A stretch of DNA of 64,000 bases, taken from Streptomyces hyaluromycini (lineage in GTDB: Bacteria; Actinomycetota; Actinomycetes; Streptomycetales; Streptomycetaceae). Under the pieces are notes generated by a model. The model had not been told where the DNA came from. It saw only the letters and a list, made by a program, of their open reading frames with translations, and made no database searches. Positions 16,221 through 24,266 of the stretch are shown here, in pieces. The first letter of the stretch is position 1, and every line of letters starts with the position of its first letter. The stretch is from NCBI RefSeq assembly GCF_002217755.1, contig NZ_BCFL01000021.1, positions 472,977 through 536,976 of the forward strand, read 5' to 3'. The position numbers were made by a program, and so were the translations under genes.

Positions 16221-16870
16221 GAACGCAGTATGGCCTGCTCCGATGACCCCTTGGCAACGACCGTGCTGCGGCCGGATGCCGCCGGGACGGCGAACACCTT
16301 CAGGAACAGCTGTGCGAGCGGGCCGATGGACACGGCGTAGAGCAGGGTGCCGGTGCCGAGGGTCCCGCCGAGCGCGAACCCGGTGACGACCACCGCGACC
16401 TCGATCGCCGTGCGGATGAGCCGGATCGAACGGCCGGTACGCCGGTGCAGCCCCGTCATCAGGCCGTCCCGGGGACCGGGCCCGAAGCTCGCCGCGATGT
16501 ACAGCCCGGTCGCCGCCCCGTTGAGCACGATGCCGGCCAGCATCAGCGGAATCCGCACCGCGAACCCGTGCACCTCGGGGACGACGGCGAGTGCGGCGTT
16601 CATGGCGAGGCCGATGACGAAGACGTTGGAGACCGTGCCGAGGCCCGGCCGCTGGCGCAGCGGGATCCACAGGAGCAGCACGGCCGCCCCCACGATGATC
16701 GACACCGTGCCGATGCTGAGCCCGGTGTGCCCGGCGAGCCCCTGGTGCAGCACGCCCCAGGGCTCAAGGCCGAGGCCCGCCTCGACCAGAAGCGCGGAAC
16801 TCACGCCGTACAGCGTGAGCCCCGCATAGAGCTGGACCAACCGTCGCCCGAGACGGCCTTGCGTGGACAA
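16217..16870 (-). CDS. YczE-type integral membrane protein
   Basis: A 217-residue protein with five or six membrane helices (LVQLYAGLTLYGVSSALLVE, IGTVSIIVGAAVLLLWIPL, VSNVFVIGLAMNAALAVV and others) and the GPGPRDGLMTGLHRR loop characteristic of the YczE/YitT-like family. The TTG at 16870 is preferred because GGGGGG lies six bases upstream; a frame extension to 17005 would add a non-membrane tail. The gene is divergent from a MocR-type regulator, a pairing described for yczE/yczR, so it is likely under that regulator. Transport of a vitamin B6-related or amino-acid metabolite is a fair guess but not shown. Confidence 0.82.
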   Translation of the reverse strand: MSTQGRLGRRLVQLYAGLTLYGVSSALLVEAGLGLEPWGVLHQGLAGHTGLSIGTVSIIVGAAVLLLWIPLRQRPGLGTVSNVFVIGLAMNAALAVVPEVHGFAVRIPLMLAGIVLNGAATGLYIAASFGPGPRDGLMTGLHRRTGRSIRLIRTAIEVAVVVTGFALGGTLGTGTLLYAVSIGPLAQLFLKVFAVPAASGRSTVVAKGSSEQAILRS

Positions 16871-16890
16871 GGGATACCCCCCTGGTGGTA

Positions 16891-16966
16891 AAGGTGGACT
16901 GACCCGTGTCACTCTGTGGCTCGGAAGGGAAAGCCATCCATGGCCAATTCGGGGAAGGTGGACTGA
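16891..16966. promoter_or_regulatory. Divergent promoter with 12-bp direct repeats (MocR sites)
   Basis: AAGGTGGACTGA occurs twice, at 16891-16902 and 16955-16966, in the 101 bp between the yczE-type and mocR-type genes. MocR regulators characteristically bind direct repeats. The sequence resembles the AAAGTGGW-CTA element reported, as I recall, for the MocR member PdxR. Autoregulation plus control of the divergent gene is likely. Confidence 0.65.
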
Positions 16967-16971
16967 TTCGC

Positions 16972-18474
16972 ATGGCGCAGTGGACCTCGGCAGTGGGGGC
17001 CGCACAGCTCGCCCGGCTGCTCAACTCGCAGCAGGACCGCCCGGCCGGCCCCGGCACCCGGCGTCCGCCCGCCTACCGCGCCCTCGCCGACGGTATCCGG
17101 CTGCTGGTCCTGGAGGGCCGGGTCCCGGTCGCCGCCCGGCTGCCCGCCGAACGCGAACTGGCCCTCGCCCTGTCCGTCAGCCGTACGACGGTGGCGGCGG
17201 CCTACGAGGCGCTGCGCGCGGAGGGCTTCCTGGAGTCCCGCCGGGGCGCCGGAAGCTGGACCGCGGTCCCGGCGGGCAACCCGCTGCCGGCCCGTGGCCT
17301 GGAACCCCTGCCCCCCGAGGCGCTCGGCTCGGTGATCGACCTGGGCTGCGCCGCACTGCCGGCCCCCGAGCCGTGGCTGACCCGCGCGGTCCAGGGTGCC
17401 CTGGAGGAACTCCCGCCGTACGCCCACACCCACGGCGACTACCCGGCCGGACTCCCTGTCCTCCGCTCGATGATCGCCGAGCGCTACACGGCGCGCGGGA
17501 TCCCCACCATGCCCGAGCAGATCATGGTCACGACCGGGGCGATGGGCGCGATCGACGCGATCTGCCACCTCTTCGGCGGCCGCGGCGAACGCATCGCCGT
17601 CGAGTCGCCGTCGTACGCCAACATCCTCCAGCTGATGCGGGAGGCGGGCGCCCGCCTGGTGCCGGTGGCGATGGCCGAGGGGCTGGGCGGCTGGGACGTG
17701 GACCGCTGGCGCCAGGTCCTGCGGGATGCGGCGCCCCGCATCGCGTACGTGGTCGCCGACTTCCACAACCCCACCGGGGCGCTCGCCGACGACGACCAGC
17801 GGCGCCGGCTGGTGGACGCGGCCCGCTCGGCGGGCACGGTGCTGGTCGCCGACGAGACGATGACCGAGCTGTGGCTGGACGACGACGTGGAGATGCCCCG
17901 CCCGGTGTGCGGCTTCGACCCGGCGGGCTCCACCGTCATCACCGTCGGCTCGGCCAGCAAGGCGTTCTGGGCGGGCATGCGCATCGGCTGGGTCCGGGCG
18001 GCTCCCGACGTGATCCGCAGCCTGGTCGCCGCGCGGGCCTACGCCGACCTGGGCACGCCGGTGCTGGAGCAGCTGGCGGTGAACTGGCTGTTCAGCACGG
18101 GGGGCTGGGCCCAGGCCGTCGAGCTGCGCCGGACCCAGGCCCGGGAGAACCGGGAGGCGCTGGTGACGGCGGTACGGCGGGAGCTGCCGGAGTGGGAGTT
18201 CGAGGTGCCCAAGGGCGGGCTGACCCTGTGGGTCCGTGCCGGGGGTCTGTCCGGCTCGCGGCTGGCGGAGGCGGGGGAGCGGGTGGGGGTACGCGTCCCG
18301 TCCGGTCCGCGGTTCGGGGTCGACGGGGCCTTCGAGGGCTATGTGCGCCTTCCGTTCACCGTCGGAGGAGCGGTGGCGGAGGAGGCGGCGACGCGGCTGG
18401 CTGCGGCGGCGCGGTTGGTGGAGGCGGGGGCGAGTGGGGGGAACGGCGAGGCACCGCGGACTTTTGTGGCGTAG
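16972..18474 (+). CDS. MocR-family regulator (GntR HTH fused to aminotransferase-like domain)
   Basis: A 500-residue two-domain protein. Residues ~35-110 are a winged GntR helix-turn-helix (YRALADGIRLLVLEGRVPVA then RLPAERELALALSVSRTTVA). Residues ~130-480 are a fold-type I PLP aminotransferase domain. The PLP-lysine lies in TVGSASKAFWAGMRIGW and the NPTGA and DETMTEL motifs are present, so PLP can be bound. MocR proteins use PLP or its aldimine as the signal. The ATG at 16972 begins MAQWTSAVGAAQLARLL; an earlier frame start at 16906 would overlap the repeat sites. The divergent yczE-like gene is its probable target. Confidence 0.9.
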   Translation: MAQWTSAVGAAQLARLLNSQQDRPAGPGTRRPPAYRALADGIRLLVLEGRVPVAARLPAERELALALSVSRTTVAAAYEALRAEGFLESRRGAGSWTAVPAGNPLPARGLEPLPPEALGSVIDLGCAALPAPEPWLTRAVQGALEELPPYAHTHGDYPAGLPVLRSMIAERYTARGIPTMPEQIMVTTGAMGAIDAICHLFGGRGERIAVESPSYANILQLMREAGARLVPVAMAEGLGGWDVDRWRQVLRDAAPRIAYVVADFHNPTGALADDDQRRRLVDAARSAGTVLVADETMTELWLDDDVEMPRPVCGFDPAGSTVITVGSASKAFWAGMRIGWVRAAPDVIRSLVAARAYADLGTPVLEQLAVNWLFSTGGWAQAVELRRTQARENREALVTAVRRELPEWEFEVPKGGLTLWVRAGGLSGSRLAEAGERVGVRVPSGPRFGVDGAFEGYVRLPFTVGGAVAEEAATRLAAAARLVEAGASGGNGEAPRTFVA

Positions 18475-18502
18475 CGGCCGGTAGCGGTCCGGCTGCGGGT
18501 GA

Positions 18503-18545
18503 GTGGGGGCTGGTCGCGCAGTTCCCCGCGCCCCTGAAGGGGCGC
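18503..18545 (+). repeat. Dispersed Streptomyces intergenic repeat, copy A
   Basis: GTGGGGGCTGGTCGCGCAG followed by TTCCCCGCGCCCCTGAAGGGGCGC. The 3' part folds as GCGCCCCT-GA-AGGGGCGC. The same unit is present inverted at 31796-31838 and, with an internal substitution, at 33494-33563. It lies between convergent genes and may also serve as a terminator. Confidence 0.8.
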
Positions 18546-18665
18546 TACAGCCGCCGCCTCTTCCCAGCCGCGGGCGCTCGCGACCCTTCTCAGCCGCGGG
18601 CAGTCGTGCCGCTGGGGCGGCACGGGTGGGCGCGGGCGGCACCCTGCAAGCGCCGGTAAGCGTCC

Positions 18666-20222
18666 CTACCCCCCCACCTCAGCCTCCATAGGCACCCCCG
18701 CCTGCTCCACCGCCTCACTCCTCGGCGGCAACAAAGCCAGCACCGCCTCCCGGTCCACCTCGCTCGTCGCGTCGTCGTACGGATCCGGCGTCGCCGGCAC
18801 CTGGAGCCGCAGCACCGGCCCGTGCCCCAGCCGCGCATACCCCCGCCCCGGCGGCACCTGAGCCAACGGCGTCGTGTGCGGCGGCGCCCCCAGCGCCGCC
18901 GCCAGCTCGTCCGGCAGCGCCGGTCCCAGTACGACACGCGCGCGCGTGTGCTGTTGTACCGCCTCGCTCAACACGTCCGCGCTGTCGAGCTGTTCGGCGA
19001 CCACCACGGTGACGTTCGCCGCGCGGCCGTGCCGGAGGGGGACCTGGAGGAGGGCCTGCGGGTCCTTGTGGCCGTCCGCCGAGGCCAGATGGACGAAGGC
19101 GCTCGGGCGGTCGAGGAGGATCCACAGGGGCCGCCGGCAGTCGTCCGGCGGCGGATGGCCCGCCTGGCGCGCGCGGTTGAGCGCGATGAGCCGCCGTTCC
19201 GTCTCGTTCGCGGCCCATTCCAGGCTGGCCAGCGCCCCGGCGAGCCCGCACTCCACGGCGAGGACCCCGTCCCGGCCGTTGAGGCACAGGTACTCGCCGG
19301 TGCCGCCGCCCTCGACGATGAGGACGTCGCCGTACTGGAGGGCCTGCAGGGCGACGGAGCGCAGCAGGGTCGAGGTGCCGCTGCCGGGGCGGCCCATGAC
19401 CAGCAGGTGCGGCTCGGTGGAGCGGGCGCCGGTGCGCCAGACCACCGGCGGTACGTCACGCTGCTCGTCGCCGTACGCGAGCGGGAGCGTGCGCTGGACC
19501 TCGCTGGGGTCGGTGAACCCGAGGACCGTCTCGCCCGGCGCGGTGACGAACCGCTGGGCGGCGATGTCGGTGGGCAGCGGGGCGAGGACGGTGACCGTGA
19601 GCCGGTTGCCCTCCTCGTCCCACGCGAAGTGGTACTCGCGGCCCCGCCCGGACTTCGCGGTGAGCAGGTGCTCGATCCGCGTGCGGGCCTCGGGCTCGCC
19701 GTCCGGGAAGTACGCGGGGTAGCGGATCAGGAGCTGGCCGAGGCGGCCCGCGTCGTCGAACTCGTGGGCGAGGAAGGCCTTCTCCCACTCCCCGCCGTGT
19801 GCGTACAGCGGCGCCGGGTCCTCGGCGGCCGAGAAGTACGGCACCAGGGCCTCGTACAGGGACTGGAGCCGCTGGGTCTGCGACTCGTCGGGGCCCTCCG
19901 GCGGGGGCGGGGCGTGGTCACGGCCGTGCCAGGCGCTCGCCGCCATCAGGGTGATGACGGCGAGCAGCGGTCCGTACGGCACCAGCGCCACGACCAGGAC
20001 GACCGAGGCCACCAGGAACAGCAGTGGCCCACGCTTGTCCTTCGGTGTCTGCGCCCACCTGTGCCGCCCGGCCGAGGCCAGCCGACTCAGCCCGCGGGTC
20101 ACGGTGATGAGCGGATGGAGGACGTCGGTGGCGTTGTCGGCAGCCGTCCGGGCCAGCTCCCGGCTTCGGGCGAGCTGCGCGGTGCCGTTGCTCAGAATGC
20201 GGGGGAGGGGGCGCCGGACCAC
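18666..20222 (-). CDS. FtsK/TraB-like membrane-anchored ATPase
   Basis: A 518-residue protein. Two membrane helices lie at about residues 67-95 (GPLLFLVASVVLVVALV, PYGPLLAVITLMAASAW). A cytosolic RecA/FtsK-like ATPase domain follows, with Walker A-like HLLVMGRPGSGTSTLLRS (residues ~272-289) and Walker B-like RRPLWILLDRPSAF. The usual lysine of the P loop (GxxxxGKS/T) is replaced (GSGTST), so ATP binding may be weakened. FtsK/SpoIIIE relatives pump DNA, and Streptomyces plasmid TraB proteins belong here; this is a chromosomal relative of unknown task. GTG start at 20222 with CAGGAGA upstream. The small membrane gene (20260-20454) lies 37 bp upstream in the same operon. Confidence 0.75.
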   Translation of the reverse strand: MVRRPLPRILSNGTAQLARSRELARTAADNATDVLHPLITVTRGLSRLASAGRHRWAQTPKDKRGPLLFLVASVVLVVALVPYGPLLAVITLMAASAWHGRDHAPPPPEGPDESQTQRLQSLYEALVPYFSAAEDPAPLYAHGGEWEKAFLAHEFDDAGRLGQLLIRYPAYFPDGEPEARTRIEHLLTAKSGRGREYHFAWDEEGNRLTVTVLAPLPTDIAAQRFVTAPGETVLGFTDPSEVQRTLPLAYGDEQRDVPPVVWRTGARSTEPHLLVMGRPGSGTSTLLRSVALQALQYGDVLIVEGGGTGEYLCLNGRDGVLAVECGLAGALASLEWAANETERRLIALNRARQAGHPPPDDCRRPLWILLDRPSAFVHLASADGHKDPQALLQVPLRHGRAANVTVVVAEQLDSADVLSEAVQQHTRARVVLGPALPDELAAALGAPPHTTPLAQVPPGRGYARLGHGPVLRLQVPATPDPYDDATSEVDREAVLALLPPRSEAVEQAGVPMEAEVGG

Positions 20223-20259
20223 TGCTGTCTCCTGATGGTGCGTACGGGCTTGAGGAGCG

Positions 20260-20454
20260 TCAGAACTTGATGCCGCCGAGCAGGCTCGCGAGGCTCTCGC
20301 CGCCTGCCTTGATGCTCGGTGCGATGGCCGTGCTGGCGAGATAGAAGCCGAAGAGCGCCGAGGCCGTGGCGTGCGACGGCTTCAGTCCGTCCTTGCGGAA
20401 GAAGAGGAAGACGACGATGCCGAGCACGATGACGCCTGAGATGGAGAGGATCAT
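20260..20454 (-). CDS. Small membrane protein resembling plasmid spread (Spd) peptides
   Basis: A 64-residue protein: MILSISGVIVLGIVVFLFFR forms an N-terminal membrane helix, followed by KDGLKPSHATASALFGFYLA and a Ser/Gly tail (GGESLASLLGGIKF). Small proteins with this opening occur beside tra genes in Streptomyces conjugative plasmids and integrating elements, as far as I recall. The ATG at 20454 follows AGGAGATCTC. It precedes the FtsK-like ATPase in one operon, which strengthens the plasmid-transfer resemblance, but no integrase, replication gene or att site was found around it. Confidence 0.65.
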   Translation of the reverse strand: MILSISGVIVLGIVVFLFFRKDGLKPSHATASALFGFYLASTAIAPSIKAGGESLASLLGGIKF

Positions 20455-20794
20455 TTGAGATCTCCTGGTGTCGAAGGGGGACAGTCACCATGAGTTCTTC
20501 CAGGATCACAGCAGGTATCCATACGATTAAAGGTGCAATTGGGTGAAATTTTGGGAATTTCACCCAATTGGTGGATTATTCCTGGCCTGCGGCGACCGGA
20601 CCGGCCGCCTTCCGGTGCGGGAATGTGATCGTTCGGCGGGGCTGGGGTGATCTTTACCTCGGGCAGATCCGGTCATGTTCACCCTGGGCCAGTACGCTGG
20701 CGATTCACTCGTACGGCCCCACGGCCCGTCCGTTGCCGTACGCTCCCTCAGTCCACGCAAGTCCCCGCAGCGCACAGGAGAGGCGGTCCGGCCG
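20455..20794. other. Intergenic stretch with AT-rich palindrome
   Basis: This 340-bp region lies between the divergent Spd-like/FtsK-like operon and the ankyrin gene. It holds the palindrome at 20536-20570 and presumably both promoters. The part from 20600 to 20790 has frames but no convincing gene; the GGAGAGGCGG tract near 20777 serves the ankyrin protein. Confidence 0.5.
20536..20570. promoter_or_regulatory. Perfect 15-bp inverted repeat upstream of the Spd/FtsK-like operon
   Basis: CAATTGGGTGAAATT, loop TTGGG, AATTTCACCCAATTG. The arms are perfect and strikingly AT-rich for this genome. It lies ~80 bp upstream of the Spd-like start codon. It may be an operator for a repressor, comparable in place to Kor sites before plasmid tra genes (inference), or a terminator-like hairpin. 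Confidence 0.6.
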
Positions 20795-21187
20795 ATGAGC
20801 GAAGCCCCCGACCCCGAGGTCGTGGAGCTGGCGACCAAGATCTTCGATCTGGCCCGGCAGGGGCGGACCGAGGCGCTCGTGGCGTACCTCGACGCGGGCG
20901 TTCCGGCCAACCTCACCAACGACCGCGGGGACTCCCTCGTGATGCTCGCCGCCTATCACGGGCACGCCGACGAGGTGCGCGAGCTGCTCGCCCGGGGCGC
21001 CGAGGCGGACCGGGTCAACGACCGAGGTCAGACCCCCCTCGCCGGAGCGGTCTTCAAGGGTGAGACGGAAGTGATCAAGGCGCTGGTGGAAGCCGGCGCC
21101 GACCCGGCGGCGGGCACTCCGTCGGCCGTCGACACCGCGCGGATGTTCGGCAAGACGGAGGTTCTGGAACTGTTCGGTACCTCCTGA
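20795..21187 (+). CDS. Ankyrin-repeat protein
   Basis: A 130-residue cytosolic protein made almost wholly of ankyrin repeats: TEALVAYLDAGVPANLTNDR, GDSLVMLAAYHGHADEVREL, LARGAEADRVNDRGQTPLAG and a fourth partial repeat (GETEVIKALVEAGADPAAGT). An N-terminal helix (DPEVVELATKIFDLARQG) caps it. Ankyrin stacks bind partner proteins; no partner is suggested by the neighbours. The ATG at 20795 is preceded by AGGAGAGG; earlier in-frame starts (20675) add a low-complexity leader and are less likely. Confidence 0.88.
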   Translation: MSEAPDPEVVELATKIFDLARQGRTEALVAYLDAGVPANLTNDRGDSLVMLAAYHGHADEVRELLARGAEADRVNDRGQTPLAGAVFKGETEVIKALVEAGADPAAGTPSAVDTARMFGKTEVLELFGTS

Positions 21188-21382
21188 CCCATCTGTTCTG
21201 ACCAGCTAAAACACACAAAACGGGGGAGGCGGTACAGGGCCGCCGAAATTTCGGTCGCGGCAGGTCGAAGTGCCGAGTCATCATGACGTCGTGATTCACG
21301 GACGCGATGGCTGGGCAGGTGTTGCCGCACCGCGCGGGCCGTGATGCGGCCCGCATGGGCCACTGACGAGAGGCAGAGAGAA

Positions 21383-21442
21383 ATGGTCTACAGCAAGCAA
21401 GAGACGGCGGGCGCTCCGACGTTGTGTCACGCGGCCAGGTAG
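21383..21442 (+). CDS. Putative 19-residue leader-type peptide
   Basis: ATG at 21383 with GAGGCAGAGAG just upstream opens a 19-codon frame, MVYSKQETAGAPTLCHAAR, ending in TAG at 21440. The strong ribosome site, short length and position 46 bp before the HEAT-repeat gene suggest a translated leader or a stand-alone micropeptide. There is no run of one regulatory amino acid as in classical attenuators. I cannot assign a function, and conservation would need checking. Confidence 0.4.
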   Translation: MVYSKQETAGAPTLCHAAR

Positions 21443-21488
21443 TGCGTGTTCTCCGGTTGCGTCGACGCTTGATGTGAGGCTGTTTCCC

Positions 21489-22907
21489 ATGTTCGATCCG
21501 GTCATAGCGCCCAGCGGTACGCTGCTCGGCCTGCTTCAGCGGGGCCGCGGCGACGGCACGCTGCACGCGCTCACCGCCCCGCGCGCCGAAGCGCTCGCGG
21601 CGCTGAACCACTGTGTGCTCCGCGACCCCCGCCACGACTGGCAGGTGGAGAACCGCTCCCTGTACTACGCCCGGCTCTACGTCGACCTGCACGGCGAGCT
21701 GGACGCCATCGAAGCGCACCTCTTCGACACCGAGGACGTCCTGGACACCGAGGAGTCCCGCACCGGCCTCGCGCTGGCCGTGCTCGGGCACCTCGCCTCC
21801 TACGGCAGGCAGGACGCGCTCGAACTGCTGCGCAGGTACGCCGCGACCGGCTCGAACTGGGCCTGGGCCCTGGACGAGCTGGCGCTGCGTGACGACGACG
21901 CGGGCCTGCGCGCAGTCGCCGCCCCGGTGCTCGCGCGCTTCACCACGGACGCCGAGGGCGAGGCCGAGCTGGCCGCCGCCGTACGGGACGCCTTCGAGCC
22001 ACGGCCCTGGCGGCTATGGGCCGAGGATCCCCGCGAATGGATCGGCACGCGCGTGCGTGCCGCGCAGGAAACCGGCTGTTTCGACCGCTGGCAGCGCCAG
22101 ATGCGACCTACCGGGCCCCGACCGGGGTGGAGCGTGCGGGCCGTCTTCGAATGGGCCCAGCAGGGCATGGAGCGCGGCGCCGCCCTCCATGTGCCGGCCG
22201 CCCGCTGCCTGGTCGCCGTCGCCGGGCCCGAGGACCGGCCGGAGATCCTCCAGGCCGCCAAGGACGGCATCGACGGAGCACGCTGTACCGCCCTGCGCTA
22301 CCTCGCCGACAGCAACGACCCCGACGCGCTGAACCTGATCGAGGTCGCGGTGGCCGACGGCACGGCGACCGTCGTGGAGGCCGCCGTCGACGCCTTCGAA
22401 CGCATGCGCAGTATCGCCGCCGTCGAGCGCGCCCGGGGCTGGGCCCGCCGGCCCGACGCCCTCGGGGCCGCGGCCGGCCGGATGCTGGCCTGCCGGGGCG
22501 GCACCAAGGACAGCGAGCTGGTCCTCGCCGCGTTGCGGGAGGCCGTACGCGGCGAAGGCCCGGACGCTCCGACGCTGTGGACCCTCGTCGACGGCACCGG
22601 ACGCCTCGGCATCGTCTGCGCCGCGCCCGTCCTGCGGCACGTCTACCGCGAGACCGCCTCGTCCCACCTCCGTGGCCGCGCCGCCCGCGCCCTGGCCGCC
22701 ACCGATCCCTCCTTCGCCACCGGCTTCGCCGTCGAATGCCTGTGGGACTGCGAGGAGACCACCCGCGAACTCGCCGCCCGGCACGCCGAGACCGGTGACG
22801 CCCGGGTCGTCGAACAGCTCCGCCGGCTCGCCGCCGATCCCGCCGAGGAGGCGGAGGTCCAGACGGCCGTACGCAGCCGTATCGGACCGGACACGGCCGC
22901 AATGTGA
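21489..22907 (+). CDS. HEAT-repeat protein
   Basis: A 472-residue, mostly helical protein starting MFDPVIAPSGTLLGLLQRGR. From about residue 220 it consists of HEAT-like helical pairs (IDGARCTALRYLADSNDPDA, ATVVEAAVDAFERMRSIAAV, LRGRAARALAATDPSFATGF, ETTRELAARHAETGDARVVE). Such solenoids bind proteins or act as lyase-like scaffolds. The N-terminal third (RDPRHDWQVENRSLYYARLY) is unassigned. The ATG at 21489 has TGAGG ten bases upstream. No catalytic motif is seen. The gene stands alone between the putative micropeptide and the glycosyltransferase operon. Cytosolic. Confidence 0.82.
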   Translation: MFDPVIAPSGTLLGLLQRGRGDGTLHALTAPRAEALAALNHCVLRDPRHDWQVENRSLYYARLYVDLHGELDAIEAHLFDTEDVLDTEESRTGLALAVLGHLASYGRQDALELLRRYAATGSNWAWALDELALRDDDAGLRAVAAPVLARFTTDAEGEAELAAAVRDAFEPRPWRLWAEDPREWIGTRVRAAQETGCFDRWQRQMRPTGPRPGWSVRAVFEWAQQGMERGAALHVPAARCLVAVAGPEDRPEILQAAKDGIDGARCTALRYLADSNDPDALNLIEVAVADGTATVVEAAVDAFERMRSIAAVERARGWARRPDALGAAAGRMLACRGGTKDSELVLAALREAVRGEGPDAPTLWTLVDGTGRLGIVCAAPVLRHVYRETASSHLRGRAARALAATDPSFATGFAVECLWDCEETTRELAARHAETGDARVVEQLRRLAADPAEEAEVQTAVRSRIGPDTAAM

Positions 22908-23135
22908 CATATCACTGCACCGCGCAACTGCTTCACCACGGGAACCACGGGGGATCCCGCACACGTTCCATCCGCGGAAGACCGCCCGCCGGGTGAACAT
23001 CCGGTGACCGGCGAGTCAGCCGGGTATGGACGCCGGCTGGCCTGCTCGGGTGTGCAGGCCAACGCTCATGGGACGTTTAACAATCGGAAAGATCCACTTT
23101 GACGCGGCCACGTCCAGCGCGGCGACAACACGGGT

Positions 23136-24266
23136 ATGCGTGTCGTCATCGTGACCGAATCCTTTCCCCCCGATGTGAACGGCGTGGCCCACTGCGCGCT
23201 CCAGACCGCCCGACACCTCGTCGATCGCGGTCACGCTCCCCTCGTCGTCGCACCGGCTCCCGCCCCCGGAAACAGGCTCGCCGCGGCCGCCGCGCCCTGC
23301 CCTGTCGTCCATGTCCCCTCCCTTCCGCTCCCGGGCTATCCCCAGGTCCGCGTGGCTCTCCCCAGCCGCAAGCTCGCCGCCGCGTTGATCGAGCACCGCC
23401 CCGACGTGGTGCACCTGGCCAGCCCCTTCATCCTCGGCGTCCGCGGCATGGCCGCCGCCGCGCGGCTCGGCATCCCGGCCGTCGCCGTCTACCAGACCGA
23501 CCTGGCCGGATACGCCCGTACCTACGTGGGCGCCGGCGAGGCGGCCGCCTGGCGGCGGATCCGGTCCGTGCACGGCGCCGCCGACCGCACCCTCGCCCCG
23601 TCCACCGCCTCGATCAGTGACCTGGAGGCGCACGGGGTGCCCCGGATCCAGCTCTGGCAGCGCGGCGTGGACACCGTCCGCTTCCGTCCCGAGTTCCGCG
23701 ACGAGGCCCTGCGCCGCGAGATCGCCCCGAACGGCGAGATCATCGTCGGCTACGTCGGCCGCCTGGCACCCGAGAAGCAGGTCGAACTCCTCGCCGGGGT
23801 CTGCGGCCTGGAGGGCGTGAAGGTCGTGATCGTGGGCGACGGACCCGCCCAGGCCCACCTCACCGAGGCGCTGCCCGGCGCGGTCTTCCTCGGCCGCCGC
23901 ACCGGCGACGACCTGGCCCGGATCTTCGCCTCGTTCGACGTCTTCGCGCACACCGGTCCCTTCGAGACGTTCTGCCAGACCGTCCAGGAGGCCATGGCCA
24001 GCGGCGTCCCGGTCGTCGCGCCCGCCGCCGGCGGCCCGATCGACCTGGTCGACCACGGCCGCACCGGGTTCCTGGTCCCGCCGCGCGACGCCGGTGCCGT
24101 ACGAGAGGCCGTGGCCTCCCTCGTCGCCGACGCCGGGATGCGGGCCGCGTTCGGCCTCGCCGCGCGGGCCACGGTCGAGGGCCGCACCTGGGCGGCGGTC
24201 GGCGACCAGCTGATCGGCCACTACGAGGACGTGCTCGCGGCGCGCCGGCCGGTGGTGGCGGCATGA
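23136..24266 (+). CDS. GT4-family glycosyltransferase (mannosyltransferase-like)
   Basis: A 376-residue GT-B enzyme. The N lobe begins MRVVIVTESFPPDVNGVAHC, the acceptor-side signature of GT4 enzymes acting on lipid or inositol acceptors. The C lobe has VGYVGRLAPEKQVELL (NDP-sugar site) and the E-x7-E motif in GPFETFCQTVQEAMASGVPV. Similarity is greatest to MgtA-like GDP-mannose-dependent enzymes that glycosylate membrane lipids, but the acceptor is unproven. It overlaps the next gene by 4 bp (ATGA), so two glycosyltransferases and an SGNH hydrolase are translated as one operon. No membrane helices; probably peripheral at the inner membrane. Confidence 0.88.
   Translation: MRVVIVTESFPPDVNGVAHCALQTARHLVDRGHAPLVVAPAPAPGNRLAAAAAPCPVVHVPSLPLPGYPQVRVALPSRKLAAALIEHRPDVVHLASPFILGVRGMAAAARLGIPAVAVYQTDLAGYARTYVGAGEAAAWRRIRSVHGAADRTLAPSTASISDLEAHGVPRIQLWQRGVDTVRFRPEFRDEALRREIAPNGEIIVGYVGRLAPEKQVELLAGVCGLEGVKVVIVGDGPAQAHLTEALPGAVFLGRRTGDDLARIFASFDVFAHTGPFETFCQTVQEAMASGVPVVAPAAGGPIDLVDHGRTGFLVPPRDAGAVREAVASLVADAGMRAAFGLAARATVEGRTWAAVGDQLIGHYEDVLAARRPVVAA

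Noticed and set aside
18666..20454. An integrated conjugative element (AICE)
   Set aside because: No integrase, excisionase, replication gene, tRNA gene or att repeats occur near the FtsK-like and Spd-like genes.
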